DNA of 64,000 nucleotides from Cordylochernes scorpioides (lineage: Eukaryota; Arthropoda; Arachnida; Pseudoscorpiones; Chernetidae): assembly GCA_030710605.1 (NCBI GenBank), contig CP092874.1, positions 45,968,665 through 46,032,664 of the forward strand, read 5' to 3'. The notes under the pieces were generated by a model. That model ran no database searches, was not told the DNA's origin, and saw only the letters and a list, made by a program, of their open reading frames with translations. The translations under genes were made by a program, and so were the position numbers. This document shows, in pieces, positions 22,590 through 33,185 of the stretch (its first letter is position 1; each line of letters begins with the position of its first letter).

Positions 22590-22985
22590 AACATCCATCC
22601 TCACTGAAGACACAAAGGTTGCCTGTTATCCAGATTATATAGCCATATGGCACACAAGTAGCAGTATAGAAATATCAGAAAAATACTGAGCACATCAATG
22701 AGAGGACTGGAGAAGTGGGCAATGAAACTCAAAATGACAATAAACCCACTAAACAAAAACCTATAGGTCTCCTTCACTGACAGGAAAAAAAGGCATGACT
22801 TTAACTCCAAAATAAGCATAAACAACCATATAATTGATAAAATTAGATCTCCAAATTACCTAGGTGTGATACTTGATGAGGAATTGCGATTTACAGAACA
22901 CATAATTAGCACCTCAAATAGAGCTACCAGAAACCTTTATTGGACAAAAACAAAAACGGCATTCCAGAGTAAAATAAATCATCAG
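22590..22985 (+). pseudogene. LINE ORF2 continuation after the Gypsy insertion
   Basis: Directly right of the Gypsy TSD the RT resumes: LTEDTKVACY, then DYIAIWHTSSSIEISEK where the catalytic YADD box is expected. Here it reads YPDY, so the active-site aspartates are lost. Further blocks are GLEKWAMKLKMTINP and SPNYLGVILDEELRFTEHI, then coding fades near 22985. Frameshifts are present. Confidence 0.78.
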
Positions 22986-23111
22986 AGATATATAAATATT
23001 TTTCAAATGAATTAAAATAAATATAATCGATACTGAGAGAGAGTTGAATTTAAAAAAATATAAAATTATTATTTTCGAAATATAAATATCTGAGAGGATT
23101 CCAGCAAACCG

Positions 23112-23235
23112 TGTGCTGAGAACATGTACGAGAACATCTACCTATGTTTCCCCACGTGACGCAGCGGAGCGTGACCTCGGCTGCACGGGTGAGTCAGTTG
23201 TTGTTTGGCTCGCTGTATCGATGGACATTAAAACA
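23112..23235 (+). repeat. 5' LTR (124 bp) of the K02A2.6-like Gypsy
   Basis: Starts TGTGCTGAGAACATG and ends GACATTAAAACA. It is unusually short for an LTR; the promoter presumably lies inside it, but no TATA box is evident. Confidence 0.92.
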
Positions 23236-23317
23236 TGGTGGCAGCGATAGCTGGATAAAATACGGACCCGTATATCGCAAAATATCGATTTTTGCATACC
23301 TTGGAAGATAATTCAAC

Positions 23318-23881
23318 ATGGCTCAGATTCAACCTCCAGAAACTTTCGACTTCTCGACTCCCAACGAATGGCCCAAATGGAGGAAAAGATTCGAACGATA
23401 CCTCGTGGTCAGTGGAATGAAGAAGAAAGAGGAGGCGGACAAGATCGATTTGTTCATGTACTTGATGAGTGACCGCGCTGATGATATATTCAGGACCTTC
23501 AAGTTCGAAAAGGAGGAAGAGGCAACGAAAATTGATTCCGTCCTCAAGGCGTTCGACAGCCACTTCTGTGTCAGAAAGAATATTATCTACGAACGTGCGA
23601 AATTTAATTCAAGAATCCAAGAGGATCGGGAGCCAGTGGACGAATTCATCACTTCATTGTACAAATTGGCTGATAGTTGCGAATTTGAGGGTCTTCATGA
23701 GCAGTTGATCCGTGACCGAATAGTGGTTGGAGTGAGGGACAAAGCTTTGTCTGAAAGAATGCAGTTGGACAGCGAACTGACTTTGGAAAAGGCGGTGAAA
23801 ATGGTTCGACAGCAGGAAGCCGTTCGACAGCAGCAAGTCGACCTGCAGCGTCCCTCAACAAGCCAAAGGTCAATCAGGTGA
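23318..23881 (+). CDS. Gag capsid protein of the K02A2.6-like Gypsy
   Basis: An open frame of 187 codons starts MAQIQPPETFDFSTPNEWPK at the ATG 82 bases inside the 5' LTR end. Such capsids form the particle that packages element RNA. Blocks WRKRFERYLVVSGM, LFMYLMSDRADDIF, FNSRIQEDREPVDEFITSLY and HEQLIRDRIVVGVRDKALSE match the usual gag of the K02A2.6-like group. The frame stops at 23879-23881. Nucleocapsid and protease continue in the -1 frame with no ATG at the junction, consistent with programmed or mutational -1 frameshifting. Confidence 0.85.
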   Translation: MAQIQPPETFDFSTPNEWPKWRKRFERYLVVSGMKKKEEADKIDLFMYLMSDRADDIFRTFKFEKEEEATKIDSVLKAFDSHFCVRKNIIYERAKFNSRIQEDREPVDEFITSLYKLADSCEFEGLHEQLIRDRIVVGVRDKALSERMQLDSELTLEKAVKMVRQQEAVRQQQVDLQRPSTSQRSIR

Positions 23882-26800
23882 AGTTCAACTCGAAGAAACA
23901 ATCACCGAAACAACAACAGCAGCCTTCAAGGAAGAAGGAGAAGTCAGCCAAAACAAGATCACGATGTCCAAAGTGCGGAGGTTTCACCCACAGGGAAGGA
24001 CAGGCTTGCCGTGCTGAAGGACAGAAATGTAACCTGTGTTCAAAAACTGGCCATTTTGCAAATTGCTGCCCAGATAAGCAGGCGAAGACTGCGGAAGTCA
24101 AAACTGTTTCTGAACTTGATAAAGAAATTGGTTTTCTCCTGGAGGTCTCAGCTGTGGAGGATTCATCTAATCTCAATGATGATGAAGGCGAGTGCAGGAG
24201 GCGATGGACAGCAGAAATCCAAGTGAACGGGAAAAAGGTGAAGTTCAAGCTCGACTCCCAGGCGGATGTCACATGTGTTCCTCTGTGTCTCTTCAAGAAG
24301 ATAATGGGACAGCAACGACTAGTGAAAAGTGATATCAACCTTAGAGCTGCTGAATTCTCCGAACTTCAGACTGTGGGTATGTTTATATCAACGCTGCGAA
24401 ATGGCAATTATGAAATCAAGGAGAAGATTTATGTCATTCGTCGTTTGAGTGAACCTCTTCTGAGTCGCCGGGCATGTGAGCTCTTGAACCTGGCGAGGCG
24501 GATTGAAGTGGTTGCGACGAGAATTAACCCGATCAAGGAATTCCCTGAAGTATTTGAAGGACTGGGACAGATCGGAAACCCTTACGAAATCAAATTGAAA
24601 CCTATGGCAAAACCATATGCTCTGCATACTCCTCGACGGGTACCAATACCTTTGATGGAAAAAGCTCAAAACAAGATTGGAAGAGCTCGAGAAGGCGGGA
24701 ATCATAGCACAAGTTAACGTTGCGACTGGTGTGCACCGACTGTGATTGCTGGTAAACCGAATGGCGACATACGACTCTGTGTGGATCTCTCAAGGCTGAA
24801 CGAACATGTACAGCGCGAAGTGTATCCCATGCCAGTGGTGGAGCACATGCTGGGGCAACTGGGGGAAGCAAGATTCTTTTCGAAACTGGACGCGAACAGT
24901 GGCTTTCACCAGATTCCGTTGAGCCCGGGCTGCCAGCATTTAACAACCTTCATCACTCCTTTTGGGAGATATAAATACTGCAGAATGCCATTTGGAATCT
25001 CACTCGCCCCAGAGTATTTTCAGAGAGTTATGTCAATAATCTTGCAAGGCATGGACGGTGTAATGTGTTACCTGGACGATATCCTGATATTTGCCTCCGA
25101 CTCCAAGACTCACGATCGAATTCTTCGTTTAGTGCTCCGAAAACTGAAAGAGGCGAAAGTTACACTAAACAAGGCCAAGTGTGTCTTCGGCGTGCCAAGA
25201 ATTAATTTTCTTGGGCACATACTGGATGAAGACGGTATTCGACCATATCCAGCGAAAATCGAAGCAGTGGCGAAGATGCCTGCTCCGACCGATGTTCATG
25301 GCGTAAGAAGATTTCTTGGCATGGTGAACCATCTGGGACGCTTTGTGGAAAATTTATCTGAAATTGTGGCACCACTGAACCAGTTGCTGGTGAAAGGTCA
25401 AGACTTCGTTTGGGATTGCAGCCAGGAGCGAGCATTCCGAAAGTTGAAAGAATTGCTCACGACTCAACCCATCTTGGCAGCATACGACGTCAGGAAACCA
25501 ACTATGGTGTCATCCGACGCATCTTCATACGGCTTGGGAGCGGTACTGAAGCAAGAAGGTAAGAATGGAATCTGGCGACCTGTTGCTTATTCTTCTAGAA
25601 CTATGACACCTACCGAAAAACGATATGCTCAGATCGAGAAAGAGGCTCTCGCAATTACATGGGCTTGCGAACGTTTTCAAGATTTCCTGCTTGGAAAGCG
25701 TTTCCGAATTGAGACCGACCATAAGCCTCTCATTCCTCTATTTTCGACGAAAGAATTGAGTTCGCTGACCCCAAGACTGCAACGTTTCCGAATGCGTATG
25801 ATGAGGTTTGGATTCGAAATAGTGCATATCCCTGGAAAGGAGCTGCTCGACGCCGATGCATTATCCAGACAACCACTTCTTACAACCGAGGGAGGTGAAA
25901 ACGAACGGCAAACCTCCGCGCATATAAATGCAGTTCTCTCGAGTATAACCGACAAAGACGAGATGTTGACGAAGATATTTGAAGCTCAACAAGAAGATAC
26001 GACCCTGAAAGCAGTAGTCAACTACCTTGAGAAAGGCTGGCCAGATAAGAAGAAAATGTCACAGGCTCTGCTCTCTTATTGGCATGTCAAGGATGAACTC
26101 GGCGTTCAAAATGGACTACTGATGCGTAGCTGTCGTCTTGTTATTCCAGCAAGTATGAAACTGGAGATCCTAGATAAGTTGCACGCTGGGCACTTCGGGA
26201 TTACAAAAACAAGACTTCGCGCACGTGAGACGGTATGGTGGCCTGGAATTTCGGAAGAGATCGCGGAAACGGTCAGAAAGTGCAGTGTCTGTATCCAGGA
26301 AGCCGTCTCAAAACATGAACCTTTGATACCAACCAACTTTCCTACACGACCGTGGCAAAAGATTGGAATGGATTTGTTCAAGTTCGAGAATAAGTGGTAT
26401 CTAGTCGTAATTGACTATTATTCTCGATATCCTGAAATGGTTCAGCTGGATCGGCTCACAGCCAGTGTGGTGGTGCGTAGTTACAAATCCATATTTGCCC
26501 GACATGGAGTACCAGAAACTGTTGTAAGCGATAATGGGACGCAATTTGGAGCTGCTCGTGAATTTGCAAATTTCGCAAGGCAGTACGGATTCACACATGT
26601 CACTTCAAGTCCTCGATTCCCGCAGAGCAATGGGATGGCAGAAGCAGGTGTGAAAATTGCTAAGTTGATCCTCAAGAAAAATCAAGACCCATCGCTTGGA
26701 CTCCTGGAGTATCGATCGACCCCTTTGGAGAACGGTTACAGCCCTGCTGAGCTTCTCATGGGACGTAAACTCCGAACGACCTTGCCAATTGCACCAGAGA

Positions 26801-27224
26801 ATCTTAATCCAAAGTTGGTGGACTCTCAGGCCCTGAAAAGAAAGGAGGGGAGAAGGAGAAAGGATATGAAATCCAGATATGATCGACGCTGCGGAGCTAC
26901 GGACATGGAGGAGCTATCCGAAGGTGACACTGTTTGGATTACAGATATGCGAACCTGGGGGATTGTAAAGAAGAAAGCATCGACACCAAGGTCGTATATG
27001 GTTGATACTCCAGTTGGGACTTTACGTCGAAACAGATCCATCTACGAAAAGGAGTTACAGTGCAATATCCAGCCGACCCATCGACGCCGACCTTTTCGGG
27101 GGAGGAGCTGGTTGAAAATGAAAAGACCCCAGTTGTGGATTATCCCTCTAACGACTCAGAAGACGGCCAGATAAGAACCCGGAGTGGACGAATTGTTAAA
27201 CCTGTGGATCGCCTTCATTATTAA
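23878..27224 (+). pseudogene. Pol of the K02A2.6-like Gypsy (nearly complete, three indels)
   Basis: Order of domains: two CCHC-like knuckles (CPKCGGFTHREG and CNLCSKTGHFANCC, about 23966-24070); an aspartic protease region FKLDSQADVTCVP, with DSQ where DTG/DSG is usual (about 24245); RT with RLCVDLSRLNEHV, FHQIPLSPG, and MCYLDDILIFASDS (about 25060); RNase H with VSSDASSYGLGAVL and YAQIEKEALAITWACERF; integrase HHCC (HAGHFGITKTRLR, CSVC); integrase core with IGMDLFKF, VSDNGTQFG and NGMAEAGVK. Two small indels at about 24660-24735 break the frame before the RT, giving a stop at 24715-24717. Another near 27065 displaces the C-terminus, which ends KPVDRLHY at 27224. Confidence 0.88.
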
Positions 27225-27284
27225 TTATATTATGCATTTAAAGTTTGTAATGTATATATATATTTCAAATCTTAAAAAGGGGGA

Positions 27285-27408
27285 TGTGCTGAGAACATGT
27301 ACGAGAACATCTACCTATGTTTCCCCACGTGACGCAGCGGATGGTGACCTCGGCTGCACGGGTGAGTCAGTTGTTGTTTGGCTCGCTGTATCGATGGACA
27401 TTAAAACA
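27285..27408 (+). repeat. 3' LTR (124 bp) of the K02A2.6-like Gypsy
   Basis: Matches 23112-23235 except two adjacent-region substitutions, and is followed by the AACCG duplication. Confidence 0.92.
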
Positions 27409-27413
27409 AACCG

Positions 27414-27831
27414 CATCTAAAATAACAGTTTTTTTTTGCTACATGTTTCAATTTGCATATACCTATTTTACATATCTCAGATTGTATTAAAAAATCGTTA
27501 ACCATTTCTTCTAACTTTTGGCGAAATGGTGTTTTATTAATTTATCATTTGATATTATTAGGGTTCTTTCCTGGTATTCAAAAAGGAAAAATACGTGTCG
27601 TTCAGTTATATTTTTCAATTTATCAAACAATTTGGCCGCTGAATCGCTGATTCTGGTAGAGCGCCATCTAGCGAATAAAGTTGTAACTAAAATCAATTTC
27701 GAATTTTTCATTATTTGCCATAAAAATTCTCATTGCATCCTGAACACAATGGTGTTTACCGCATTGTTCTAGCGCAAATATTCGCGGAGTTATTAATTTT
27801 TAAAGTTGTGCGGGACTTTTGGATCACCCTG
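27414..27831 (-). repeat. Right long terminal inverted repeat of the mariner-like element
   Basis: Reverse complement of 15324-15745. The innermost bases directly follow the AACCG duplication of the K02A2.6-like Gypsy, showing the retroelement entered at the inner side of this TIR. Confidence 0.85.
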
Positions 27832-27843
27832 TATATATATATA

Positions 27844-29144
27844 CTTAGTCTAGCCATAAATATTGTTACAAAACCAAATCAGTGATACAAATTTTAATTC
27901 GACCGCGTGAAGTATTCAAAATACAGTAGTTGTTATTTGAATATCTCGTGCACACGTGTTTAGAAAAAAATCAGAATATATTTGTTTTTTGATAATGGAT
28001 TGGGATGTTAAAGAAAACCGTATAGCTGTATAGCCTTACACAAGGTGGGCCAAAGTCCTTCATCCATTTTTAAACTTATACAAAATATGAATATTACGCG
28101 TCAATTTGTTTATCGAACCATTGAAAGGTTCAACAAGGCTAGCACTATTAATGACCTTGAAAGATCTGGTCGACAGCGCGTGCAACGAACGCAAGCAGCT
28201 ATAAAAGCAATTCGCGAAAGAATTCGTCGAAATCCACGACACAAACAAAATATCTTAGCAGAGCAGATGAATTTATCTCCAAGAACCGTTTCCAGGATAA
28301 TCAACGAACACCTTGGACTGAGAACTTTCAAACGACGCACAGGTCATTTGATAACCCCTGCTCTTAGAGATATTAGAAGGGTTAGATCAAAAATGCTGTT
28401 GACGCGGCATGATGGTCAGTGGCATGAGAGAATCCTTTTCACAGACGGGAAATTTTTCACTGTCGAGGAATAGATTAATCGTCAGAATGATAGGATATAT
28501 GCTCGTAGCTCTCTAGAAGTTTATTTGAAAGTCAGAAGACTTGAAAAAAGTCACCATCCTTCTTCTGTCATGGTTTGGTGGGGAGTTAGCTACCAAGGTG
28601 TAACAGATCTCCACTTCTGTGCCAAAGGGGTAAAAACTATCAAGAAGATATTTTAGAACAAATAGTAAAGCCTCTGAACACAAAAATATTTAATGGAGAA
28701 CATTGGATATTTCAACAAGATTCAGCTCCTGCTCACAAAGCTAAGTCAACTCAACAATGGTTGGAGACGAATGTTCCGGAGTTTATAAAGGCCAAAGAAT
28801 GGCCCTCTGGAAGCCCTGATTTAAACCCCCTTGATTACAGTTTGTGGGCATATTTAGAGGAGAAGGTGTGCTCTAAAATATATCATAATGTGGATCAATT
28901 GAAATCAGCATTGGTGAGAGCAATGAAAGAAATACCCTTAGAAAAGGTGCGTGCCGCCATAGATCAGTGGCCCGAACGTTTGAGATCCTGTGTCAAAAAT
29001 AAGGGAGGGCATTTTGAATGATTGTATATATTTAAAATCTATGTCCTATTGTATAGTAAAAAATGTATTTATATTCCATTAGTTTTTGTTCTTAATCATT
29101 TAATTTATAAAATTGTTTGTAACATAATTTATGGCTAGACTGTG
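27844..29144 (+). mobile_element. DD37D (maT-like) mariner transposon, inactive
   Basis: Length 1,301 bp. TIRs read cttagtctagccataaata and cacagtctagccataaatt over about 31 bp. TA dinucleotides flank both sides (27842-27843, 29145-29146). It is inserted in the TA-rich DNA immediately beyond the right end of the long-TIR mariner-like element. Confidence 0.9.
27995..29021 (+). pseudogene. DD37D mariner transposase, disabled
   Basis: The ATG at 27995 starts MDWDVKENRIAV and meets a stop, with a frameshift near 28035. From 28045 a 142-codon frame holds the double HTH (FVYRTIERFNKASTINDLER; LAEQMNLSPRTVSRIINEHL) and the first catalytic Asp in ERILFTDGKFFTVEE, then stops at 28471-28473. Downstream, across frameshifts, are VMVWWGVSYQG, WIFQQDSAPAHKAK (second Asp) and SPDLNPLDYSLWAYLE (third Asp). 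Thirty-seven residues separate the second Asp from the Asp of NPLDY, defining DD37D. All three catalytic residues persist, so only stops and indels inactivate it. Confidence 0.87.
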
Positions 29145-29146
29145 TA

Positions 29147-29605
29147 TATTGGTTAAAGTATAACTTCTCTTTAAGAATTGTTAAATCACTATTGAGAGAG
29201 ATTATTTGTTGTCTATTGAAATCAAATCTTTCATTTAATCAATTCTTCTGTCTTAATTTTCTTTTTGATAATTGAAATATTTTAAATTTTTATAATTCCT
29301 TCAGGTTCCATGTTATTGGAATGTAAATACGTTACTTGACATGGTAGACTTTAGCACGCCATCTGTATGTAAGAATTGAAACAATTTAGAGCGTTTTCTT
29401 ATAAATAAAACCACCTGCACATTTCCTTATAGAGATAGAAAGATATTATGATTTTTTGTCTGGTTGATCCCTGAAGTATTTACTGCCTGAAACATGCTGA
29501 ATTGAGGTAAAATCTTTCAATTTTCTGTATATTTGCAATTAGGTTCATGACTCCATTTCCTTGCTGCGTTCTTGTCTTAAATAGTCGGCACTTTCTTCTC
29601 TTGTT
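29147..29605. other. AT-rich spacer without a gene
   Basis: No coding or RNA signal was found. The stretch is AT-rich with no repeats above about 10 bp. Confidence 0.55.
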
Positions 29606-29870
29606 AACCTTGCCTTATATACGATTAAGGATTAAAGAAAACCTCGTTATTAACCTCCCATTATATACGATTCATGATTGTTCGTATTAAAGAAAACTTC
29701 GTTGTTAACCTCGTCTTATATGCGATTCATGATTGTTCGTATTAAAGAAAACCTCGTTGTTAACCTCGCCTTATGAATGATTAATGATTGTTTGTATTAA
29801 AGAAACCCCCTCCCCCGTTTTCATCCTCACATTATATACGATTGCTGATTCTTAGTATAAAAAAACTCGT
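29606..29870. repeat. Minisatellite, ~55-bp unit, about 4.5 copies
   Basis: attaaagaaaacctcgtt recurs at 29631, 29686, 29741 and 29796, giving a regular 55-bp period. Each unit also contains gttaacct and cgattcatgattg. The last unit is degenerate (gaaaccccctcccc). Confidence 0.85.
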
Positions 29871-30282
29871 TTTATGTTGTGATTGGACAAAACGTTGTGA
29901 TATTTGTAGCAGCAATATTCTTTAATACGGACTTGATTTCACATAGGTATCAATATCCTTTTATATTCTCTTTTGAGTTTTGAAGGTTTCGATTTGTTTC
30001 GAGTAATTTTTCTTCGAAATTTTGAAGACGCATTTTACATAATTTCTACCAATATTGCTATATATATACTGGCTTTAGTAAAAGATAAAATTTGTTTAAA
30101 TTGTGATAGAATATATATATGGTAATTTAAACCAACAACCCTATATTGTATACTACTTATAACAAGATTGTCATGTTGTATATAGAAACACATCTATAAA
30201 TAATTATACGCATGATTGACATGTGTCATTGCATCACCATATGTAATGTACTTTGTACAAACTGAGGATGAATAAATAAAAC

Positions 30283-30830
30283 TATGTAATAGATTTAGAG
30301 CTAAGCTAAGCAAGAGATCGAGATAGAAATCAACTCTAAAGAGTAATTTGGCTAGTCGTTGCCATCAAGGTCAAAGGGTGCAGAATAGCGCAGACGCCCC
30401 ACGCACTTTGGACCCGTTCAAAGTCCAAATTCTCGCATGTTTCCTCCTCTGCAAAGGTATATAAAACCTCGGTTTTAGCCGAACTTAAGTCACTTCACCA
30501 TCGGCGTGAGCCTTTGTCGGTTGTACCCAGGACCACCTCATCGACCATGTAAAACAGTAAGACTCTTCTAACTCCATCTTGCTCTTAGCTCGACTCCTAT
30601 CTGTTCACGGAACTTTCCAACTACAACTGTGTCTCTTCGTTTTTTGTGTGTGGACATTCCCAAGCTTTCCACTCTGCCTCGACCACGACTGCCTGTACTC
30701 TGTGAAAACTGTTAAAGGTCTTCCAAAGTGCAGAGAGGTACTGGAAAACTCTCCACGTCCTGACTGTCCCTCTCGGTTACTACAGGTTTGACCCTCGGTT
30801 ACCACAGCTATAGCGAGAGTCGACAGGATA
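30283..30830 (+). repeat. LTR-like region with promoter and primer-site-like box (tentative)
   Basis: A TATA-like promoter at 30458-30466 is followed by a CT-rich leader with no long gene. At 30816-30830 is AGAGTCGACAGGATA, the same 15 bases found immediately after the 863-bp LTR at 35041-35055. By analogy, this looks like an LTR plus the start of an internal region, but no partner LTR was found in the window, so limits are guesses. The short frame 30579-30791 shows no recognisable domain. Confidence 0.4.
30458..30466 (+). promoter_or_regulatory. TATA box candidate
   Basis: TATATAAAA stands in a GC-richer context (gcaaaggtatataaaacctc), with a plausible start region ccttaagtcacttcacc-like about 30 bases downstream. 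It is best read as the promoter of the LTR-like region. Confidence 0.45.
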
Positions 30831-31538
30831 CCTCATCACAGATAAGTCGAAAGGACTTTATCACACACATATATATATATATATATATCTAATATTTCGA
30901 TGTTGATCCAGTGTAAGATCCTGTTGACTCCTGTCAACTTACTTTGGGATTGGTGTCTTGTGATGAATGGTGGAGGTTGGTGAGATGGCGCAATCGTTTT
31001 GTCGAATGGTGGGCTTCCACAGGGGAAATAACGATCAGCTGGATAGGATAGAACCTGGACTTCAGCGAAAGGAGAGAGAGAGAGAGTTGTGACTGGAGGA
31101 GGTACCTTGACTTTCACATGATCGAAGAGAATTTTTACCTTGGTTGGAGTCTAAGTTGAGCACCTTACCTCTAGCCTGGTCAGCTACCTTCTGCTAACTT
31201 TCTGTCCGAGATCTTCCTCGTTAACTCTCTATGCTTCTCATTGGTTGAGATCGTTCTACGTGGTTACTTCTGGTTGGCTATTAGTTGTTCATGCTTAACT
31301 GTGATTGGTTGTTGGTACCTCCATTGTCGTCTTGATTGCCATTCTCCAGGAAGAAGAAGGTCTTTGAACTTTAGTTTTATGTGTCCTGGGCAGTGACCTT
31401 TACTTCCTGGATGATGCAATCCTGCTAATGGTTTATTCTCCCTTTTCGCGAAGCCTACTTTTATTAAAATCTTTGACGATACATTGCATAGGTTGTGGTG
31501 GGGTTGCATATTGCTATATACAAATTATTACATATATA
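30831..31538. other. Unassigned stretch with (TA)n and (GA)n runs
   Basis: Short (TA)n at about 30868-30888 and (GA)n at 31070-31088. Between them is sequence of balanced composition with no open frame above 100 codons and no recognisable domain. It could be internal LTR-element DNA following the AGAGTCGACAGGATA box, or unrelated DNA. Confidence 0.4.
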
Positions 31539-31839
31539 CATCTATCCCCCGATTTAAACGGTAGATACGTTTCTGAGAAAAACGTGTAAATCGAAAATTA
31601 AAAATTTTCAAGTCAAAACCGTGTAAATCGAAAAGCTTGCAGAAAATGCATAATTTTGCTATTTAACAGTTGTGATTATTTTCAATATTTTTAGGTGTAC
31701 GCAGAAATAAAATTAAAATGCATTGACAGGTTAAAATATGTAATATATTACGGAAACCCTGTTTTTTATATAATTATAATACATACATAAACAGAAGAAC
31801 AAAAAATAAAACCAAAGGTGTTTTATTATCCTTTATCAC

Positions 31840-32924
31840 TGTCAGAAATTACTCTCATTCTTTTTTTCGGAATCGAAGGTTCGAATTCACTTTCATCACT
31901 CGAAGTTATTTGTGCCGATTCAATGTTTGAAGCAGAAATATTTACATTATGAGAGATGGTAATAAAATCGGTTATTAACAATTGCTTCGAATTTTTGTAA
32001 GATCTTTGTAAACTTCTTCATTTTGAGCCAAGCAGCGATTTATGTCACGTTGAAATCGTAAAAACCTTTCAATGTTTGTGTCATTTTGCATAAAATGATT
32101 ACCCAGCTTTCTTCCCAATGCGAGTCCTTCGCGGATGACTTTAGCAGTGAATGTTACTGGTACTAATTCCTCTTCATCAGATTTGTCAGACTCACTTTCG
32201 CGAACTAAGTTAACTAAATCATCCTCACTTAGTTCTTAATCAGCCATTAACTCTGCGATATGCGTTATTCGATCTTTTGCTGCTTTATGACCACTAGCCA
32301 ATTTATAAAAATTTGAGAAATAAGTCCTTTCAGGCATTTTTTTCCAGAATAACACACACTGACTCATCAGCATTGAAAACTTGATCAGGAGTGTATGAAT
32401 TCTCGTTAATAATTTCGGCAAAATTTGCTGGATATTCTTGGGCTGCATATACGTCGCCAGAAGCCAGTTCACCTTTTAATTTTAAGCTGTGTAGAGAATG
32501 TCTTATTTTAAATATTTCAAACCAGCCATGACTTGCCAAAAAATGTGGCTCCTTTTCAGTTGAAGAAGAAGATGGCAATTGCTCTACAATTTTTTTCCTA
32601 AATTCGTAATGCTTTATTTGTTATAGCGCCCGTATCAATGTGTACTCTTTTTTGTGTTTGATCTTCTATTCAAAGCATTAACGCTTGCTCCATTTTTTCC
32701 ATTGCGATATTTCTGGTGTATGATGTTGTGCCCATACTCGTTGTATTGCCAGCTGCAACACTCTTTCTAATTGTGTTTTCATTTGTTCTAATAGTTCTTA
32801 TTGTAGCTTCGTTCATGCTATATGATTTTGCAACATCTACTACTCTATCTCCCTTTCGTATGCGATCCAAAATTTCGATATCAGTTTCTAAAGGAATAAC
32901 TTTTCTTTTAACTTCTTTCTTCAT
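31840..32924 (-). pseudogene. Tigger (pogo) transposase remnant lacking the catalytic core
   Basis: The 84-residue start MKKEVKRKVIPLETDIEILD with DVAKSYSMNEATIRTIRTNE is the CENP-B/pogo HTH. A second DNA-binding block contains HGWFEIFKIRHSLHSLKLKG (about 32530) and DQVFNADESVCVILE-like sequence. Another frame reads FWKKMPERTYF (about 32340), with the first Asp in NADE. After SGHKAAKDRITHI the trace jumps to AELMADELSEDDLVNLVRES, the acidic C-terminal tail, so most of the DDE core, including the second and third acidic residues, is deleted. The tail continues to about 31840. Confidence 0.82.
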
Positions 32925-32964
32925 TATAAGTCTATATATATATTTCTAAAATTTATGTTAATTT

Positions 32965-33185
32965 GGCTGTGATTAAAGTAAAATTCAGAGGGAAAAATGC
33001 GGGAAATTTTGGAGCGAAGATTAAAAACTCTTTAGTTTTTAAAAAATATTTTATATTATAATTTTTATTCAAATTAAAATATTTTAATTTTTTTTATTTT
33101 AATAAAACCTATTTGGTAAATTACCATCATTTCCCTCCAAAATTTCCTGCATTTTTTCCCTCTGAATTTTACTTTAATCACAGCC
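32965..33185. repeat. 221-bp hairpin MITE with 8-bp TSD
   Basis: Ends ggctgtgattaaagtaaaat and its reverse complement pair over about 55 bp, with a looser AT-rich middle. The exact 8-bp duplication GTTAATTT lies at 32957-32964 and 33186-33193. An 8-bp TSD suggests hAT-type mobilisation. It is inserted in the Tigger element, so it is younger than that copy. Confidence 0.88.

Larger units (their letters stand above)
17553..22985 (+). mobile_element. Jockey-like LINE fragment, split by a Gypsy insertion
   Basis: Endonuclease and RT coding runs from 17553 to 19604 and resumes at 22590-22985 after a 3-kb Gypsy element. It lies inside the mariner-like element, just upstream of the transposase start. 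No 3' tail or target duplication could be fixed, so the outer limits are approximate. Confidence 0.75.
23112..27408 (+). mobile_element. K02A2.6-like Gypsy retrotransposon with 124-bp LTRs
   Basis: LTRs 23112-23235 and 27285-27408 are 124 bp and differ at two positions (around 23169 and 27342). Exact TSD AACCG (23107-23111 and 27409-27413). A TGGTGGCAGCG primer-site candidate follows the 5' LTR at 23236, and a polypurine tract AAAAAGGGGGA precedes the 3' LTR. Gag, then protease-RT-RNase H-integrase are present. Only a few 1-2-base indels separate it from a full coding capacity, so it is a fairly recent arrival. Confidence 0.93.
15324..27831 (-). mobile_element. Mariner-like (DUF4817-type) element with ~420-bp TIRs, expanded by nested insertions
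   Basis: Both ends read CAGGGTGATCCAAAAGTCCC inward and are flanked by TA (15322-15323 and 27832-27833). Reverse-complement similarity extends about 420 bp inward (15324-15745 against 27831-27414). Between them lie the transposase remnant (16432-17429, minus), a LINE split by a Gypsy element, and a K02A2.6-like Gypsy whose TSD AACCG falls in the right part of this element. Subtracting the insertions leaves about 2.7 kb, plausible for a long-TIR mariner. The alternative is that the two termini belong to separate copies in opposite orientation. Confidence 0.7.

Noticed and set aside
24602..24946. 114-codon minus-strand frame inside the Gypsy pol
   Set aside because: Antisense shadow of the RT region, which has clear motifs on the + strand.
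15324..27831. Polinton/Maverick, suggested by TIRs of several hundred bases and large size
   Set aside because: No family-B DNA polymerase, retroviral-type integrase of its own, packaging ATPase or capsid genes; TSD is TA, not 6 bp; the bulk is nested retroelements.
30579..30791. 70-codon frame with a hydrophobic start as a small secreted protein
   Set aside because: Lies in a CT-rich LTR-like leader; codon pattern and context do not support a gene.
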